Positions 35,021 to 43,865 of a DNA stretch of 47,561 nucleotides are shown in pieces. Origin of the DNA: Candidatus Roseilinea sp. (GTDB lineage: Bacteria > Chloroflexota > Anaerolineae > J036 > Brachytrichaceae); contig JANWYN010000111.1 of NCBI GenBank assembly GCA_025055235.1, forward strand, positions 1-47,561, read 5' to 3'. The notes beneath the pieces were generated by a model. The model did no database searches. It saw only the letters and a program-made list of their open reading frames with translations, and was not told the origin of the DNA. A program made the translations under genes and the position numbers. Numbering within the stretch: the first letter of the stretch is position 1; each line of letters opens with the position of its first letter.

Positions 35021-37643
35021 TGGCCTTGGTTATCATGCGACCTTGTTGAGCGCACCTACAGAAGCAGCCCTATCGCACATCGAAGCCTGGTTTGCCGCGC
35101 GCGGCTGGCAGCCGTTCGACTTTCAGTGCCAGGCGTGGCGCGCATATTTGCAAGGCCGCAGCGGGTTGATCCACGCGTCCACCGGCGCCGGCAAGACCTA
35201 CGCCGTGTGGCTCGGGCCGCTGGCCGAGGCGCTGGCCGAGCGAGGCGCAACTTGCGGCGAGGCAGAGCACATCGGCAACTCATCATCGAGGCAACAGGCT
35301 AAGCGCGCCCGGCGCGATGATGCGCCGCCGCTGCGCGTGCTGTGGGTCACACCGCTGCGTGCGCTGGCTGCCGATACCGAGCAGTCGCTGCGCGAGCCGG
35401 TCGAGTCGCTCGGATTGAACTGGACGATCGAGCGCCGCACCGGCGATACCGCCACATCGCTGCGCGCCAAGCAAAAATCACGCCTGCCCACCGTCCTCGT
35501 CACTACGCCGGAGAGCCTATCGCTCATGCTGAGCTGGCCCGACGCGCGCGAGCGCTTCGCCGGCTTGCGCTGCGTCATCGTGGACGAATGGCACGAGTTG
35601 CTCAGCACAAAGCGCGGCACGCAAACCGAACTCGCGCTGGCGCGGCTGCGCTGTTGGCAACCAAATTTGCGCACCTGGGGATTGAGCGCGACCTTGGGCA
35701 ACCTGGATGTGGCGCTGCACGCGCTGATGGGGATGAACGGCTCGGATGCGACGCTGATTCGCGCGGAGCTGCCCAAAGAGGTCGTCATCGAGTCGCTGCT
35801 GCCGGAGCAGGTAGAGCGCTTTCCCTGGGCCGGCCACCTGGGCTTGGTGATGCTGCCGCGCGTATTGGAGGCGATCGAGGCCAACGCCAGCACGCTGGTG
35901 TTCACCAACACCCGCTCTCAAACTGAGATGTGGTATCAGGCCATCCTAGAAGCGCGCCCGGAGTGGGCCGGCCAGATCGCGTTGCATCACGGCTCGCTCG
36001 ATAAAGTCGAACGCGAGTTCGTGGAGCGTGGGCTGAAAGAGGGCCGGCTGCGCGCAGTGGTGTGCACGTCCTCGCTCGACCTGGGGGTGGATTTCTCGCC
36101 GGTGGATTGTGTGTTGCAAGTGGGCAGCCCGAAAGGTGCAGCGCGCTTGCTGCAGCGCGCCGGCCGCAGCGGCCATGCCCCGGGGCGACCGAGCCGGGTC
36201 GTCTGTGTGCCGACGCATGCGCTCGAGCTGGTCGAATTCGTTGCCGTGCGCGACGCCATCCGGCAGGGGCGCATCGAGGCGCGCCTGCCGCTGAACAAGC
36301 CGCTCGACGTGCTCGCACAACACGTGGTCACCGTGGCGGCCGGGGGCGGCTTTCGGAGCGACGCGTTGCTCGCCGAGGTGCGCACCGCGTATGCCTATCG
36401 CGATCTCAGCGATGACGAATGGGGCTGGGTGCTCGACTTCGTGACGCGCGGCGGCCGGGCGCTCAACGCCTATCCCGAATTCCGGCGCGTCGTCTGTGAC
36501 GACGGCATGTATCGCGTGGCCGATGCGGGCATCGCGCAACGCCATCGCCTGTCCATCGGCACGATCGTCAGCGAGGCGTCCATCAACGTGCAATACCTGA
36601 AGGGTGGGCGCTTGGGCACGGTGGAGGAATCGTTCGTGAGCTGGCTGAAGCCGGGCGAGTGCTTCTTATTCGCCGGGCGATTGCTGGAGTTCGTGCGCTT
36701 GCAGGACAACACGGCCTGGGTGCGCCGCGCCGCCGGCAAGCGCCCGTCCGTGCCGCGCTGGATGGGCAGCCGCATGCCGCTCTCCACTGAGCTGGCGCAC
36801 GTGCTCCGCGAGAAGCTGGATCAGGCGCGTCTCGGGCGATTCGACGATGCCGAGATGGCAGCCGTCCGGCCGCTGCTGGAGCTGCAGGCGCGGCGCTCCA
36901 AGCTGCCCGAGCCGGACGAGTTGCTGATCGAGCGCGTGCAGACGCGCGAAGGGCATCACCTGTTCTTCTTCCCGTTCGACGGCCGCGCCGTCAACGAAGG
37001 GCTGGCGGCGCTGGTGGCCTATCGCCTCTCGCGCCTTCAACCGATCTCGTTCTCGTTCGCCATCAACGACTATGGCTTCGAGCTGCTCTCCCCTGATCGC
37101 GCAGATTTGGACCGCAGAGGCGCGGAGATGGCGGAGAGTGGGGAGTTAGGCCAAGGAGGCGCGGAGAAAGCGGAGGTGAAGAAGCAAAGAATCTCCGCGT
37201 CTTCGCTACTCCGCAGTTTATTCAGCCCGGATAACCTGGCCGAGGATTTGGTTGCCAGCTTGAATGCGGCGGAGTTGGCGCGGCGGCAGTTCCGCGAGGT
37301 AGCGCGCATCGCCGGCCTGGTGTTCGAAGGGCTGCCCAGCCGGCGCAAGTCGAGCCGGCAGCTTCAGGCGTCCAGCACGCTGTTCTACGAGGTGTTCAGC
37401 AAATACGATCCAGACAATCTGCTGCTGACGCAAGCCCGGCGCGAGGTGCTGGAGCGGCAGTTGGAAGAAAGCCGGCTGGCGCGCGCTCTGCAACGCATCT
37501 CGCGCGGGCGCATCACGCTGCTGGACGTGGAGAAGCCGACGCCGTTGGCCTTCCCGTTGATGGTGGATCGCCTGCGCGAGCAGCTCAGCAGCGAGACGCT
37601 GCTCGACCGCATTCGCAAGATGCAGGCGCAGTTCGAGGAGTGA
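35016..37643 (+). CDS. Ligase-associated DEXH-box DNA helicase (Lhr-like)
   Basis: An 875-residue superfamily 2 helicase of the Lhr group. Motif I STGAGKTY (K60) is followed by the DEXH box VDEWHELL, motif III LSATLGN, and the second RecA domain with VFTNTRSQTEMWYQ and RAGRSGHAPGR (motif VI). A winged-helix/Lhr C-terminal region follows. ATG 35016 lies at the end of the hairpin repeat; TTG 35013 is also possible. Residues about 699-734, in the C-terminal region, are encoded by a GCGGAG-type repeat insert and are absent from the expected helicase architecture. It works with the ligase, exonuclease and PdeM. Confidence 0.92.
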   Translation: MIGLGYHATLLSAPTEAALSHIEAWFAARGWQPFDFQCQAWRAYLQGRSGLIHASTGAGKTYAVWLGPLAEALAERGATCGEAEHIGNSSSRQQAKRARRDDAPPLRVLWVTPLRALAADTEQSLREPVESLGLNWTIERRTGDTATSLRAKQKSRLPTVLVTTPESLSLMLSWPDARERFAGLRCVIVDEWHELLSTKRGTQTELALARLRCWQPNLRTWGLSATLGNLDVALHALMGMNGSDATLIRAELPKEVVIESLLPEQVERFPWAGHLGLVMLPRVLEAIEANASTLVFTNTRSQTEMWYQAILEARPEWAGQIALHHGSLDKVEREFVERGLKEGRLRAVVCTSSLDLGVDFSPVDCVLQVGSPKGAARLLQRAGRSGHAPGRPSRVVCVPTHALELVEFVAVRDAIRQGRIEARLPLNKPLDVLAQHVVTVAAGGGFRSDALLAEVRTAYAYRDLSDDEWGWVLDFVTRGGRALNAYPEFRRVVCDDGMYRVADAGIAQRHRLSIGTIVSEASINVQYLKGGRLGTVEESFVSWLKPGECFLFAGRLLEFVRLQDNTAWVRRAAGKRPSVPRWMGSRMPLSTELAHVLREKLDQARLGRFDDAEMAAVRPLLELQARRSKLPEPDELLIERVQTREGHHLFFFPFDGRAVNEGLAALVAYRLSRLQPISFSFAINDYGFELLSPDRADLDRRGAEMAESGELGQGGAEKAEVKKQRISASSLLRSLFSPDNLAEDLVASLNAAELARRQFREVARIAGLVFEGLPSRRKSSRQLQASSTLFYEVFSKYDPDNLLLTQARREVLERQLEESRLARALQRISRGRITLLDVEKPTPLAFPLMVDRLREQLSSETLLDRIRKMQAQFEE
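37110..37216. repeat. Inverted-arm GCGGAG repeat inside the DEXH helicase
   Basis: Left: GCAGAGGCGCGGAGATG and GCGGAGAGT, then GGCGCGGAGAAAGCGGAGG, in about 9-bp units. Right: TCTCCGCGTCTTCGCTACTCCGC, the reverse complement type. The frame is open throughout. It resembles the dispersed CGCAGAGG-type repeats of many environmental genomes. Confidence 0.8.
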
Positions 37644-37645
37644 AG

Positions 37646-37700
37646 GCTGGTAATGGCTGGTAATTGGTAAATGGTAAGTGGTAAATAGTAAGTGGGCAGT
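37646..37700. repeat. 7-bp-period tract between helicase and pdeM
   Basis: GGTAATG, GGTAATT, GGTAAAT, GGTAAGT, GGTAAAT and AGTAAGT follow each other with 7-bp phasing, starting right after the helicase stop and ending near the pdeM start. Confidence 0.85.
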
Positions 37701-37706
37701 GGGGAG

Positions 37707-38357
37707 ATGGTGACGGTGACAGCAGCGGGTGAGGTGTTGCAGCTCTTGCCTGAACGGGCGGTGTTTTGGCCACGGCGCAGCACGTTGTTCGTGGCCGATG
37801 TGCACTTCGGCAAGGCAGCAGCCTTTCGCGCCGCCGGCATCCCCGCGCCGGAAGGTGGGTTGGCGGAAGATCTGCAACGTTTGTCGCAGGTAATTGCCTG
37901 CGCCGGCGCGGAGCGCGTGGTCTTCCTGGGCGACGTATTGCACGCGCGCCGGGGGCGGGTGGATCATGTGATCGCGCGCGTTACAGCCTGGCGATCGGAG
38001 CATTCGCATAGGCAGTTTATGGTCGTCAGGGGGAACCACGACGCGCGCGCGGGTGACCCGCCCCCGGAGTGGCGGATGACCTGCGTGGATGAGCCGTTCA
38101 TTGAGCCACCGCTGGCGTTCTGTCACATGCCGAATGCATCGCCGGCGGCGGGCTACATGCTGGCCGGCCACATACATCCTGCCGTTTGGCTGCGGGGCAG
38201 GGCAGGGCTGCGCGAGCGGCTGCCATGCTTCGTCGTCGGGCCGAGCCGGATGATCCTGCCGGCCTTCGGTAGTTTCACCGGATCGGCGTCGGTGCAGCCG
38301 ACACCGGACGACCGCATCTACGCCATTGCAGGCGATGTGCTGGTCGAGGTGTGGTAA
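37707..38357 (+). CDS. pdeM: Ligase-associated DNA damage response endonuclease PdeM
   Basis: A 216-residue calcineurin-like metallophosphoesterase. The metal-site motifs appear in order: VADVHFGKAA, FLGDVLHAR, VVRGNHDAR and LAGHIHPAVW. This matches the ligase-associated phosphoesterase PdeM, the fourth member of the repair set. A GTG at 37692 is also in frame; ATG 37707 is chosen, though GGGGAG directly before it is a little close for a normal site. It follows the helicase after 63 bp of heptamer repeats and is probably co-transcribed. Confidence 0.92.
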   Translation: MVTVTAAGEVLQLLPERAVFWPRRSTLFVADVHFGKAAAFRAAGIPAPEGGLAEDLQRLSQVIACAGAERVVFLGDVLHARRGRVDHVIARVTAWRSEHSHRQFMVVRGNHDARAGDPPPEWRMTCVDEPFIEPPLAFCHMPNASPAAGYMLAGHIHPAVWLRGRAGLRERLPCFVVGPSRMILPAFGSFTGSASVQPTPDDRIYAIAGDVLVEVW

Positions 38358-38512
38358 TGAAGCGCATGTGGCCCGCAGGGGCTGCTCACCAGCAGTAGGT
38401 AGGCGCATGATGAACGGCGTGCTGTGGCGCTGGAACACGCGCCAGCCCCTGCCCAACAGCGTCCCAACAAGCCGACGCTGCGGTTCACGGTGCAGAACTA
38501 GGTGAGCAGGAT

Positions 38513-38561
38513 GCAAGACGCAGGACTCAGGACAGGATGCGTATTACGTCCTGCGTCTTGC
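38513..38561. repeat. Inverted 14-bp repeat of TCTTGCG-type heptamers
   Basis: GCAAGACGCAGGAC at 38513-38526 is exactly mirrored at 38548-38561, with a 21-nt centre. The TCTTGCG unit is shared with the tract at about 5.15 kb. It lies in the 248-bp gap between two convergent genes. Confidence 0.85.
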
Positions 38562-38605
38562 GTCTCACGTTCTACTCGTATGCTCTGCGTTTCCCCCAGC
38601 GTCCC

Positions 38606-39694
38606 TCACGTCCCGCGCGTGATGGCATCCAGCATCATCAAGTTCGCCAGCACCTTCAGCGCGAATCCTTCCTCGGAGAGGTGGAAGTAGTAGCCCCATT
38701 CGTCGAGCAGGCCGTTCTGGGTGAAGGGACGCTTGGGTAGCTCCGGATTAGGCACGACGGGTAGCGATCGAGTAGCCACGTAGAAGTCGGCCAGCGGCAA
38801 CTGATACTCGCCGGCCAACTTGCGGATGGTGTCGTTGATGTAGTTGAAGCTCGCGCCGCCCTGGATGGACTCCATATCGTCGGCCTTCGTCATCAGCACC
38901 GGCAGCACATCGTTGGCCAGCGCGTAGTCAATCATCCGGCGCAGGTTGGCTTCGAACTCGCGCCAGGCAAACTTGTCGCCCGTGCCGAGCTGGATGAAGA
39001 CGATGCTGGCGCGCGACAGCCGCAGCTCGCACGCGAACATGCCCTCGTCCGGTCGGCAATCGGGCGAAGTTGCCTTCGCCGGGTCGAACATGTCAACGGC
39101 GCCCGCGCCGCCCTGCACCGCCACGCTCACCCGCGCGAACGACGGGTCGAAGCGCGCGACGACCGGCCTGAGATAGCCATGCGCGCCGAAGTCATAGACG
39201 CCGGCGGCGATCCGGCCAAGGGTGCGCTGCCAGGCCGAGTTGCTGTCGCCAGCGACCGTGAACATGCGGGGGTTGCGTCCGGCCTTCACCGCGCGCTGAT
39301 ACAGCTGTTTGCCGCGCGGCGTGATCACGATCCACTCGGGCAACGGGACGCTGTTGGTGTTCTTCGGCGCAGGAGGCAGCGCCGTCTTGATCATCGGCAC
39401 GACGGACAGGCTGCCGGTGACCTCGCCGAAGCCGGCCGGTAGCCACGCCTTGAAGTTCGGGCCGGCCAGTGCCAGCCATTGGCCGTCCTCGCTGCGCCCG
39501 ACGACGTCGTAGGTCGCACCCTGAATCACCGGCGCAACCTTCGGCGCCATCACGCTGGGCGCTGCCCGAAACCAGGCGTTCTGCCAGGTGGCCAGGAAGG
39601 TCGCCTGTTGGGCGTAGGCCGGCGTCGTCCATGTGAAGGCCGAACCGATCCACATTGCCAACGCGATCGAGATGGATGCGCAGGATCGAAGCAT
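38606..39694 (-). CDS. SGNH/GDSL hydrolase-like exported protein (Ser nucleophile copy)
   Basis: A 362-residue exported protein with a signal peptide (to about residue 29, PAYAQQ). Residues about 33-100 form an SH3-like domain (YDVVGRSEDGQWLALAG). The SGNH-type domain begins near 145 with block I VAGDSNSAW (Ser151). CRPDEGMFAC is a Cys pair conserved in the two paralogues. The block III region is VFIQLGTGDKF, without the usual Asn of GxND, and the last block has YYFHLSEEG. It may be a hydrolase of cell envelope polymers or glycans, but the triad is incomplete by sequence. It is the last of three tandem paralogues and is 27 bp after the preceding one. Confidence 0.82.
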   Translation of the reverse strand: MLRSCASISIALAMWIGSAFTWTTPAYAQQATFLATWQNAWFRAAPSVMAPKVAPVIQGATYDVVGRSEDGQWLALAGPNFKAWLPAGFGEVTGSLSVVPMIKTALPPAPKNTNSVPLPEWIVITPRGKQLYQRAVKAGRNPRMFTVAGDSNSAWQRTLGRIAAGVYDFGAHGYLRPVVARFDPSFARVSVAVQGGAGAVDMFDPAKATSPDCRPDEGMFACELRLSRASIVFIQLGTGDKFAWREFEANLRRMIDYALANDVLPVLMTKADDMESIQGGASFNYINDTIRKLAGEYQLPLADFYVATRSLPVVPNPELPKRPFTQNGLLDEWGYYFHLSEEGFALKVLANLMMLDAITRGT

Positions 39695-39721
39695 GATGAG
39701 CGTGGTGCGATGGCTTGTGCC

Positions 39722-40825
39722 TTACTCGCCGGTGATGGCGGCCAGCGTCTGCAGCGTGGCCAGGATCTTGCGATCCATGCCGGCGTAGCTCAGGTGGAAG
39801 TCCTTGTCGCCTTCGTCAATCAAACCGTTGTTCGGCAGCTCGCGCGTAGCGGCCCAAAAGTCGAGCAGCGGCACGCCATACTCGCCCGCCAGCTTGCGGA
39901 TGACGCCGTTGATGTGGCCGGACGGCGCGCCGGAGAGGGTCTCGATGTCGTCGGCCTTGGTCATCAGCACCGGCAACACGCCCTTGCTCAGGGCGTGCTC
40001 GACCATCGGCCGGTAGTATTTCTCGAAGTCCTGCCAGGAGTATTGCTCCTGCGTGCCGAGCGAGATGAACACGATGCTGGCGCGCGAGACCCACAGCTCG
40101 CACTCGAACGGCCCCATTTTTGTGCCGCACAGCGCGCCGTCGGCCCACGTCGGATCCATCATCGAGTGCGAGCCGAACCCGCCCTGCGCTGCCAGGCTCA
40201 CCCGCCCGAACGACGGCGCAAAGCGCTGCACGATCGCCTGCAGCCGCGGCTCGAGCGCGCTGGCGTCGAATTGGCCGCCGGCCAGCCGGCGCAAATACAC
40301 CGACGGCTGCGAGTTGCAATCGCCGGCCACGGTGAAGATGTTCAGGTCTTTGCCGGCCTTCACGCTGTTCTGCCAGATGGCGCGCTGTTGAGGGGTGATG
40401 CGTGGAACCCAGGCCGGAAAAGGCACAGCGCGCGCTGCGCGCCTACGCGGCGCTGCGGATGGGGCCGGCTTCAACGTCGCGCTGACCACCGGTGCAGCTT
40501 TCAGGTCGCCGGAGTAGAGCACGCCGAGGTCGGCCAGCAACCAGGTGCCCGCGGATTTGTCGGCGCCCGGCACGGCCAGTTGCCACCAGGCGTTATCTGC
40601 CGTGCGCCCGATCACGTCGTAGAACTGCCCCTTGTCCACCGGCACGGAGTTGCCGGCCGTCAAACTCGGCGCGCGGCGCAACCAAACCTGCTCTGCCGTG
40701 ATCGTGATCTTGGCCGGCGCCGAGCCTTGTGCTCCGGCTGGGACGAAGCCGGCGGCGAACGCTAGGCACAGCCCGAGACACAAGGCAAGTGCTTTCCGCA
40801 GGTGCATAGCGAACGATGCGCTCAT
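39722..40825 (-). CDS. SGNH/GDSL hydrolase-like exported protein (Cys at block I)
   Basis: A 367-residue paralogue with a signal peptide ending near VPAGAQ. Its SH3-like domain includes FYDVIGRTADNAWWQLAVPG. The block I motif is VAGDCNSQP: the position of the SGNH catalytic Ser is Cys170. The pair CGTKMGPFEC is conserved (C-x8-C). Block III reads FISLGTQEQY and the final block DKDFHLSYAG. Its start codon overlaps the stop of the upstream paralogue as ATGA (40822-40825), so the two are translationally coupled. Confidence 0.82.
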   Translation of the reverse strand: MSASFAMHLRKALALCLGLCLAFAAGFVPAGAQGSAPAKITITAEQVWLRRAPSLTAGNSVPVDKGQFYDVIGRTADNAWWQLAVPGADKSAGTWLLADLGVLYSGDLKAAPVVSATLKPAPSAAPRRRAARAVPFPAWVPRITPQQRAIWQNSVKAGKDLNIFTVAGDCNSQPSVYLRRLAGGQFDASALEPRLQAIVQRFAPSFGRVSLAAQGGFGSHSMMDPTWADGALCGTKMGPFECELWVSRASIVFISLGTQEQYSWQDFEKYYRPMVEHALSKGVLPVLMTKADDIETLSGAPSGHINGVIRKLAGEYGVPLLDFWAATRELPNNGLIDEGDKDFHLSYAGMDRKILATLQTLAAITGE

Positions 40826-41952
40826 CGCTTTCTCGCCGGCAGGTTCACGGCCGGGAACTGCGCCAGCGTTTGCAGAGTGAGGAGGATGCGGGCGTCCATG
40901 CCTGCTTCGTTCACATGGAATGGCTCGATCTTCTGCATGTTGTCGTTGTGCTCGATCACCAACCCGCCGTTAGGCAACTGGCGGGCGGCCAGCGCGAAGT
41001 CAATCACCGGCAGGCCGTATTGCGCGCCCAGCTTGCGCACCACGCCATTGATGTAGTCGGCCGGCGCGCCGCCTTGCTTCGTCTCCAGCGCGTCGGCCTT
41101 GGTCATCAGCACCGGCACGACCTTTCTGGCGAGCGCGTATTCGATGATGGCGCGATAGTGCGCCTCGAAGTCCCGCCAAGTGAATGTGTCGCCGGTGCCC
41201 AACGAGATCAGCAACACACTGGCGTTGGACAGGCGCAACTCGCAGGGCAGCGGCCCCTCGTCGCGCTTGCATTGTTTGGGATCCGCCCAAGTTGGGTCGA
41301 ATGCCATCGCGGCGTTGAAGCTGCCGCTGGTGGCGACGCTGGCGCGCTTGAAGGAGGCGGCGAAAGTCTGTGCAGTCTTTTGCAGCTCGGGGTAGGGAGT
41401 CAGGTCAAACGCGCCGGCTCCGAAGCGGCCGAAGTATACGGGATGCTCGGAGTTGCAATCGCCGATCACCGTCGCCATGCCGGGCGTCCGGCCGGCGCGC
41501 ACCGCATCGCGATACAACTGTTGCACTTTGCGGCTGACGGTGGGCACGCCGGGCAGGTACATGCGCTTGGGTGGCGGGGCCGGTGGCACCTGGTCGGCCG
41601 GTGGCAACTGGCTGATGTCCATGCCGTCTGCGAAGCGCACCGCGCTCAGGTTCACCCAGGCGCGCGTGCTGCCGTAGGGCACGAGAATCCACTCGCCCGC
41701 AGCGTCGCGGCCCAGCGCCGGGTAGCACTGGAACTTCAACATGCGCCCAACCTCGGGCGATTGCCAGCTGTTCTGGCGGCGGGCGAACGTGCCGTCAATG
41801 TCAATCATCACCTGCGGCGTCTGCGAGTCACCGCATACAAAGGTGATGCTGCGCGGTGCTGCCATAGCTGTGCCTGCGATCCCGCCGGCGGGGATTGTCA
41901 GCGCAAACGCAGCAACCGCAGCGACGACGCGATGCGCGATACGTCCGTTCAT
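40822..41952 (-). CDS. SGNH/GDSL hydrolase-like exported protein (Cys at block I)
   Basis: A 376-residue paralogue, first in the transcription order of the three. The signal peptide ends near GTAMAAP. The N-terminal domain has CGDSQTPQVMIDIDG and a Cys at residue 76. Block I is VIGDCNSEH with Cys166 in the place of the catalytic Ser. The Cys pair CKRDEGPLPC is conserved, block III is LISLGTGDTF, and the final His lies in EPFHVNEAG. The ATG 41952 is followed by a normal signal peptide. The AGGAG visible upstream is about 14 bp away, longer than ideal. Confidence 0.82.
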   Translation of the reverse strand: MNGRIAHRVVAAVAAFALTIPAGGIAGTAMAAPRSITFVCGDSQTPQVMIDIDGTFARRQNSWQSPEVGRMLKFQCYPALGRDAAGEWILVPYGSTRAWVNLSAVRFADGMDISQLPPADQVPPAPPPKRMYLPGVPTVSRKVQQLYRDAVRAGRTPGMATVIGDCNSEHPVYFGRFGAGAFDLTPYPELQKTAQTFAASFKRASVATSGSFNAAMAFDPTWADPKQCKRDEGPLPCELRLSNASVLLISLGTGDTFTWRDFEAHYRAIIEYALARKVVPVLMTKADALETKQGGAPADYINGVVRKLGAQYGLPVIDFALAARQLPNGGLVIEHNDNMQKIEPFHVNEAGMDARILLTLQTLAQFPAVNLPARKR

Positions 41953-42263
41953 CCGAATCTTTACTTCTCCTATCCCTTTCTCGAAAATTCAGGCGACGAG
42001 GCCCGAATAAGGTTGTAACGCAAGGTGAGCGTGCGACCTTGACGTTCAATTGCCTGACGCTCGACGATGTGCCAAACACAGCAGGCGTCAGTCGCAAGCA
42101 GAAATGCTACCAAAATGCATGTTGCACAACTCTCTCGGCGACCTAAGGCAAAGTCCGCCTCTGCCGACCAGGCTACGAGTCGCCGAGAGGCGACTTCGCT
42201 TTGTGTAGCGCGCGATTTCTAATCGTCGCGTAAGGTGAGTGACCGCAAAGTAGAATCGCGCTC
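41953..42263. promoter_or_regulatory. Divergent intergenic region between SGNH operon and lipoprotein
   Basis: About 310 bp with no supported gene. It must hold the promoters of both flanking transcripts, but no convincing -35/-10 pair could be read. A small hairpin (AGTCGCC GAGA GGCGACT, 42178-42195) is visible. Confidence 0.45.
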
Positions 42264-42821
42264 ATGCTCAGCCTGTTGCGACGCGCATGGATCGCAAGCA
42301 TCCTGGCGCTCAGCCTAGCCGCCTGCGGCCCTGCACCGGCTGCGACGCCTATCCCCACGCCGACGTCGTCGCCCGCAGCGACGCCAGCGCCTACGCCCAC
42401 GCTTGCTCCAACGGCGACGCCCGAACCAACGCCGGCATTGGCGCAGCCAACCGAATCTGCAGGGCAGGATCTCCTGCCGCGCCAACGTTCGGTATGGGAT
42501 ACCAAGATCAGCCCGGGCGAGACGCTCGGCGAATGCGCCGGCGGGGCAATCTTGCCGGTGTATGGGCTGGTGCAGATCACACCGACTGAAGCTGGGCTAG
42601 AGTGGAAGAATCAGGAGCCCCGGCCATATCCGATGGCACGCATCGCGCCCAACACGTATCGCTTCGCCGGCCCGAGTTCGATCAACGACGGCGTGGTGAC
42701 GATGACGGTGACCTTCTTAGATGAGAAGTCGCTGGTTATGCTGCGCGAGTTCACCCCCAACGCCGACCCGAAGTGCATCCACCGTCACGAATACACCGGC
42801 GAGTTCAAGTGGTTCCGCTGA
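42264..42821 (+). CDS. Putative lipoprotein of unknown function
   Basis: A 185-residue protein. The N-terminus has a lipobox (SLAAC, Cys21), followed by a Pro/Thr/Ala-rich spacer (about 22-65) typical of surface lipoproteins. A compact globular domain (about 75-185) ends KCIHRHEYTGEFKWFR, with YGLVQITPTEAGLEWK and FTPNADPK in the middle. I do not recognise the domain family. It is monocistronic and divergent from the SGNH genes. Confidence 0.8.
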   Translation: MLSLLRRAWIASILALSLAACGPAPAATPIPTPTSSPAATPAPTPTLAPTATPEPTPALAQPTESAGQDLLPRQRSVWDTKISPGETLGECAGGAILPVYGLVQITPTEAGLEWKNQEPRPYPMARIAPNTYRFAGPSSINDGVVTMTVTFLDEKSLVMLREFTPNADPKCIHRHEYTGEFKWFR

Positions 42822-42965
42822 CGGCTAATACCGCTGTGTCACTTTCAAGACTCAGGCAAGCAGCGCGGCCATGAGTGGGCTACGCTGAAGGAGGCAGATC
42901 CAACGAGGGATTGCCTGCGTGCAGGCTGGGCAGCGCGATGTTTTGCCTTGCCGGGCAGGTGCACC

Positions 42966-43775
42966 CTACTGGTTCAACATGACCTCCGCGCGGTTCGCCC
43001 GGTCACGCGTCATGTGATAGTTCCAGCCGCGCAGCACCAGCGCCTCGTTGGGGTGCATGTTGCCTTCTTCCACGCGGTCGTCGCCGGCATGCATTTGCAC
43101 CAGCACCGTCTTGCGCACTTTGTTCGACCGGTTGGGCATCGAGCCGTGGACGGTGAAGTAGTGGAAGAACAGCACGTCGCCGGCCCGCGCCTCGACCACC
43201 GTCGCTCGCTCGATCGGATATTCGTTCAGCAGGATCTCGGAGACCGATTGTCCCCACGCGCCGGCGATGCGTCCGCGTTTGTGGCTGCCGGGATACACGC
43301 GAAAGCAGCCCATCTCGTCGGTGGCGTCGGAGACGTGGATGACGCCGGCCATCATCGTGTCCTTCTCCGTCGGAAAGTATGGCCAGTCCTGGTGCATCGG
43401 GAAGGGTGCGCCCTTCTCTGCCGGCTTGTGGAAGAGCTTGGTGTGATGCAGCACGATGTCCGGGCCGAGGATCGCCTCGGCGATGTCAAGGAACCGGTCG
43501 TGCAACAAAGCGCGGTGCCAGACCGCCGAGTACTGCTGCACCTGATGCGTGTGATACACGATCGTGTCGAGCGCGCCGAGCTTCTCCACTTCCGGCCCTC
43601 TCCAGCGCGCGTTGATCTGCTCCTCGCTGCGCATCAACTGCTGGACGATGCGGTCGAAGTCGCGCTCCAGTTCGGCTACCTCATCCGGCGAGAACACGCC
43701 ACGGGCGAGGTAGTAGCCGTGCTCATTGAAGAAATCTGCGATCTCAGATGGGGATGGAAGTCGGGCAGAATTCAT
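42966..43775 (-). CDS. Phytanoyl-CoA dioxygenase family protein (PhyH)
   Basis: A 269-residue Fe(II)/2-oxoglutarate dioxygenase. The 2-His-1-carboxylate facial triad is visible as H128 and D130 in PFPMHQDWPYF and H210 in FTVHGSMPNRS, with the basic residue of the 2OG site probably R221. The N-terminal FFNEHGYYLARGVFSPDEV matches PhyH enzymes of bacteria. They hydroxylate a wide range of small molecules, so the substrate is not inferable. The gene stands 90 bp upstream of osmC's end on the same strand. Confidence 0.92.
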   Translation of the reverse strand: MNSARLPSPSEIADFFNEHGYYLARGVFSPDEVAELERDFDRIVQQLMRSEEQINARWRGPEVEKLGALDTIVYHTHQVQQYSAVWHRALLHDRFLDIAEAILGPDIVLHHTKLFHKPAEKGAPFPMHQDWPYFPTEKDTMMAGVIHVSDATDEMGCFRVYPGSHKRGRIAGAWGQSVSEILLNEYPIERATVVEARAGDVLFFHYFTVHGSMPNRSNKVRKTVLVQMHAGDDRVEEGNMHPNEALVLRGWNYHMTRDRANRAEVMLNQ

Positions 43776-43865
43776 CTTGCCTCCTCGTGGAGTTCTATGA
43801 ATGAACGGTTCTTACCACGCTGAGGGCGCAGGTTGCCAATCCCTTGCGCCCTCGCGCAGCGCGCG

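Noticed and set aside
42178-42195. Terminator hairpin upstream of the lipoprotein gene
   Set aside because: A 7-bp stem with GAGA loop exists, but no gene ends here on either strand.
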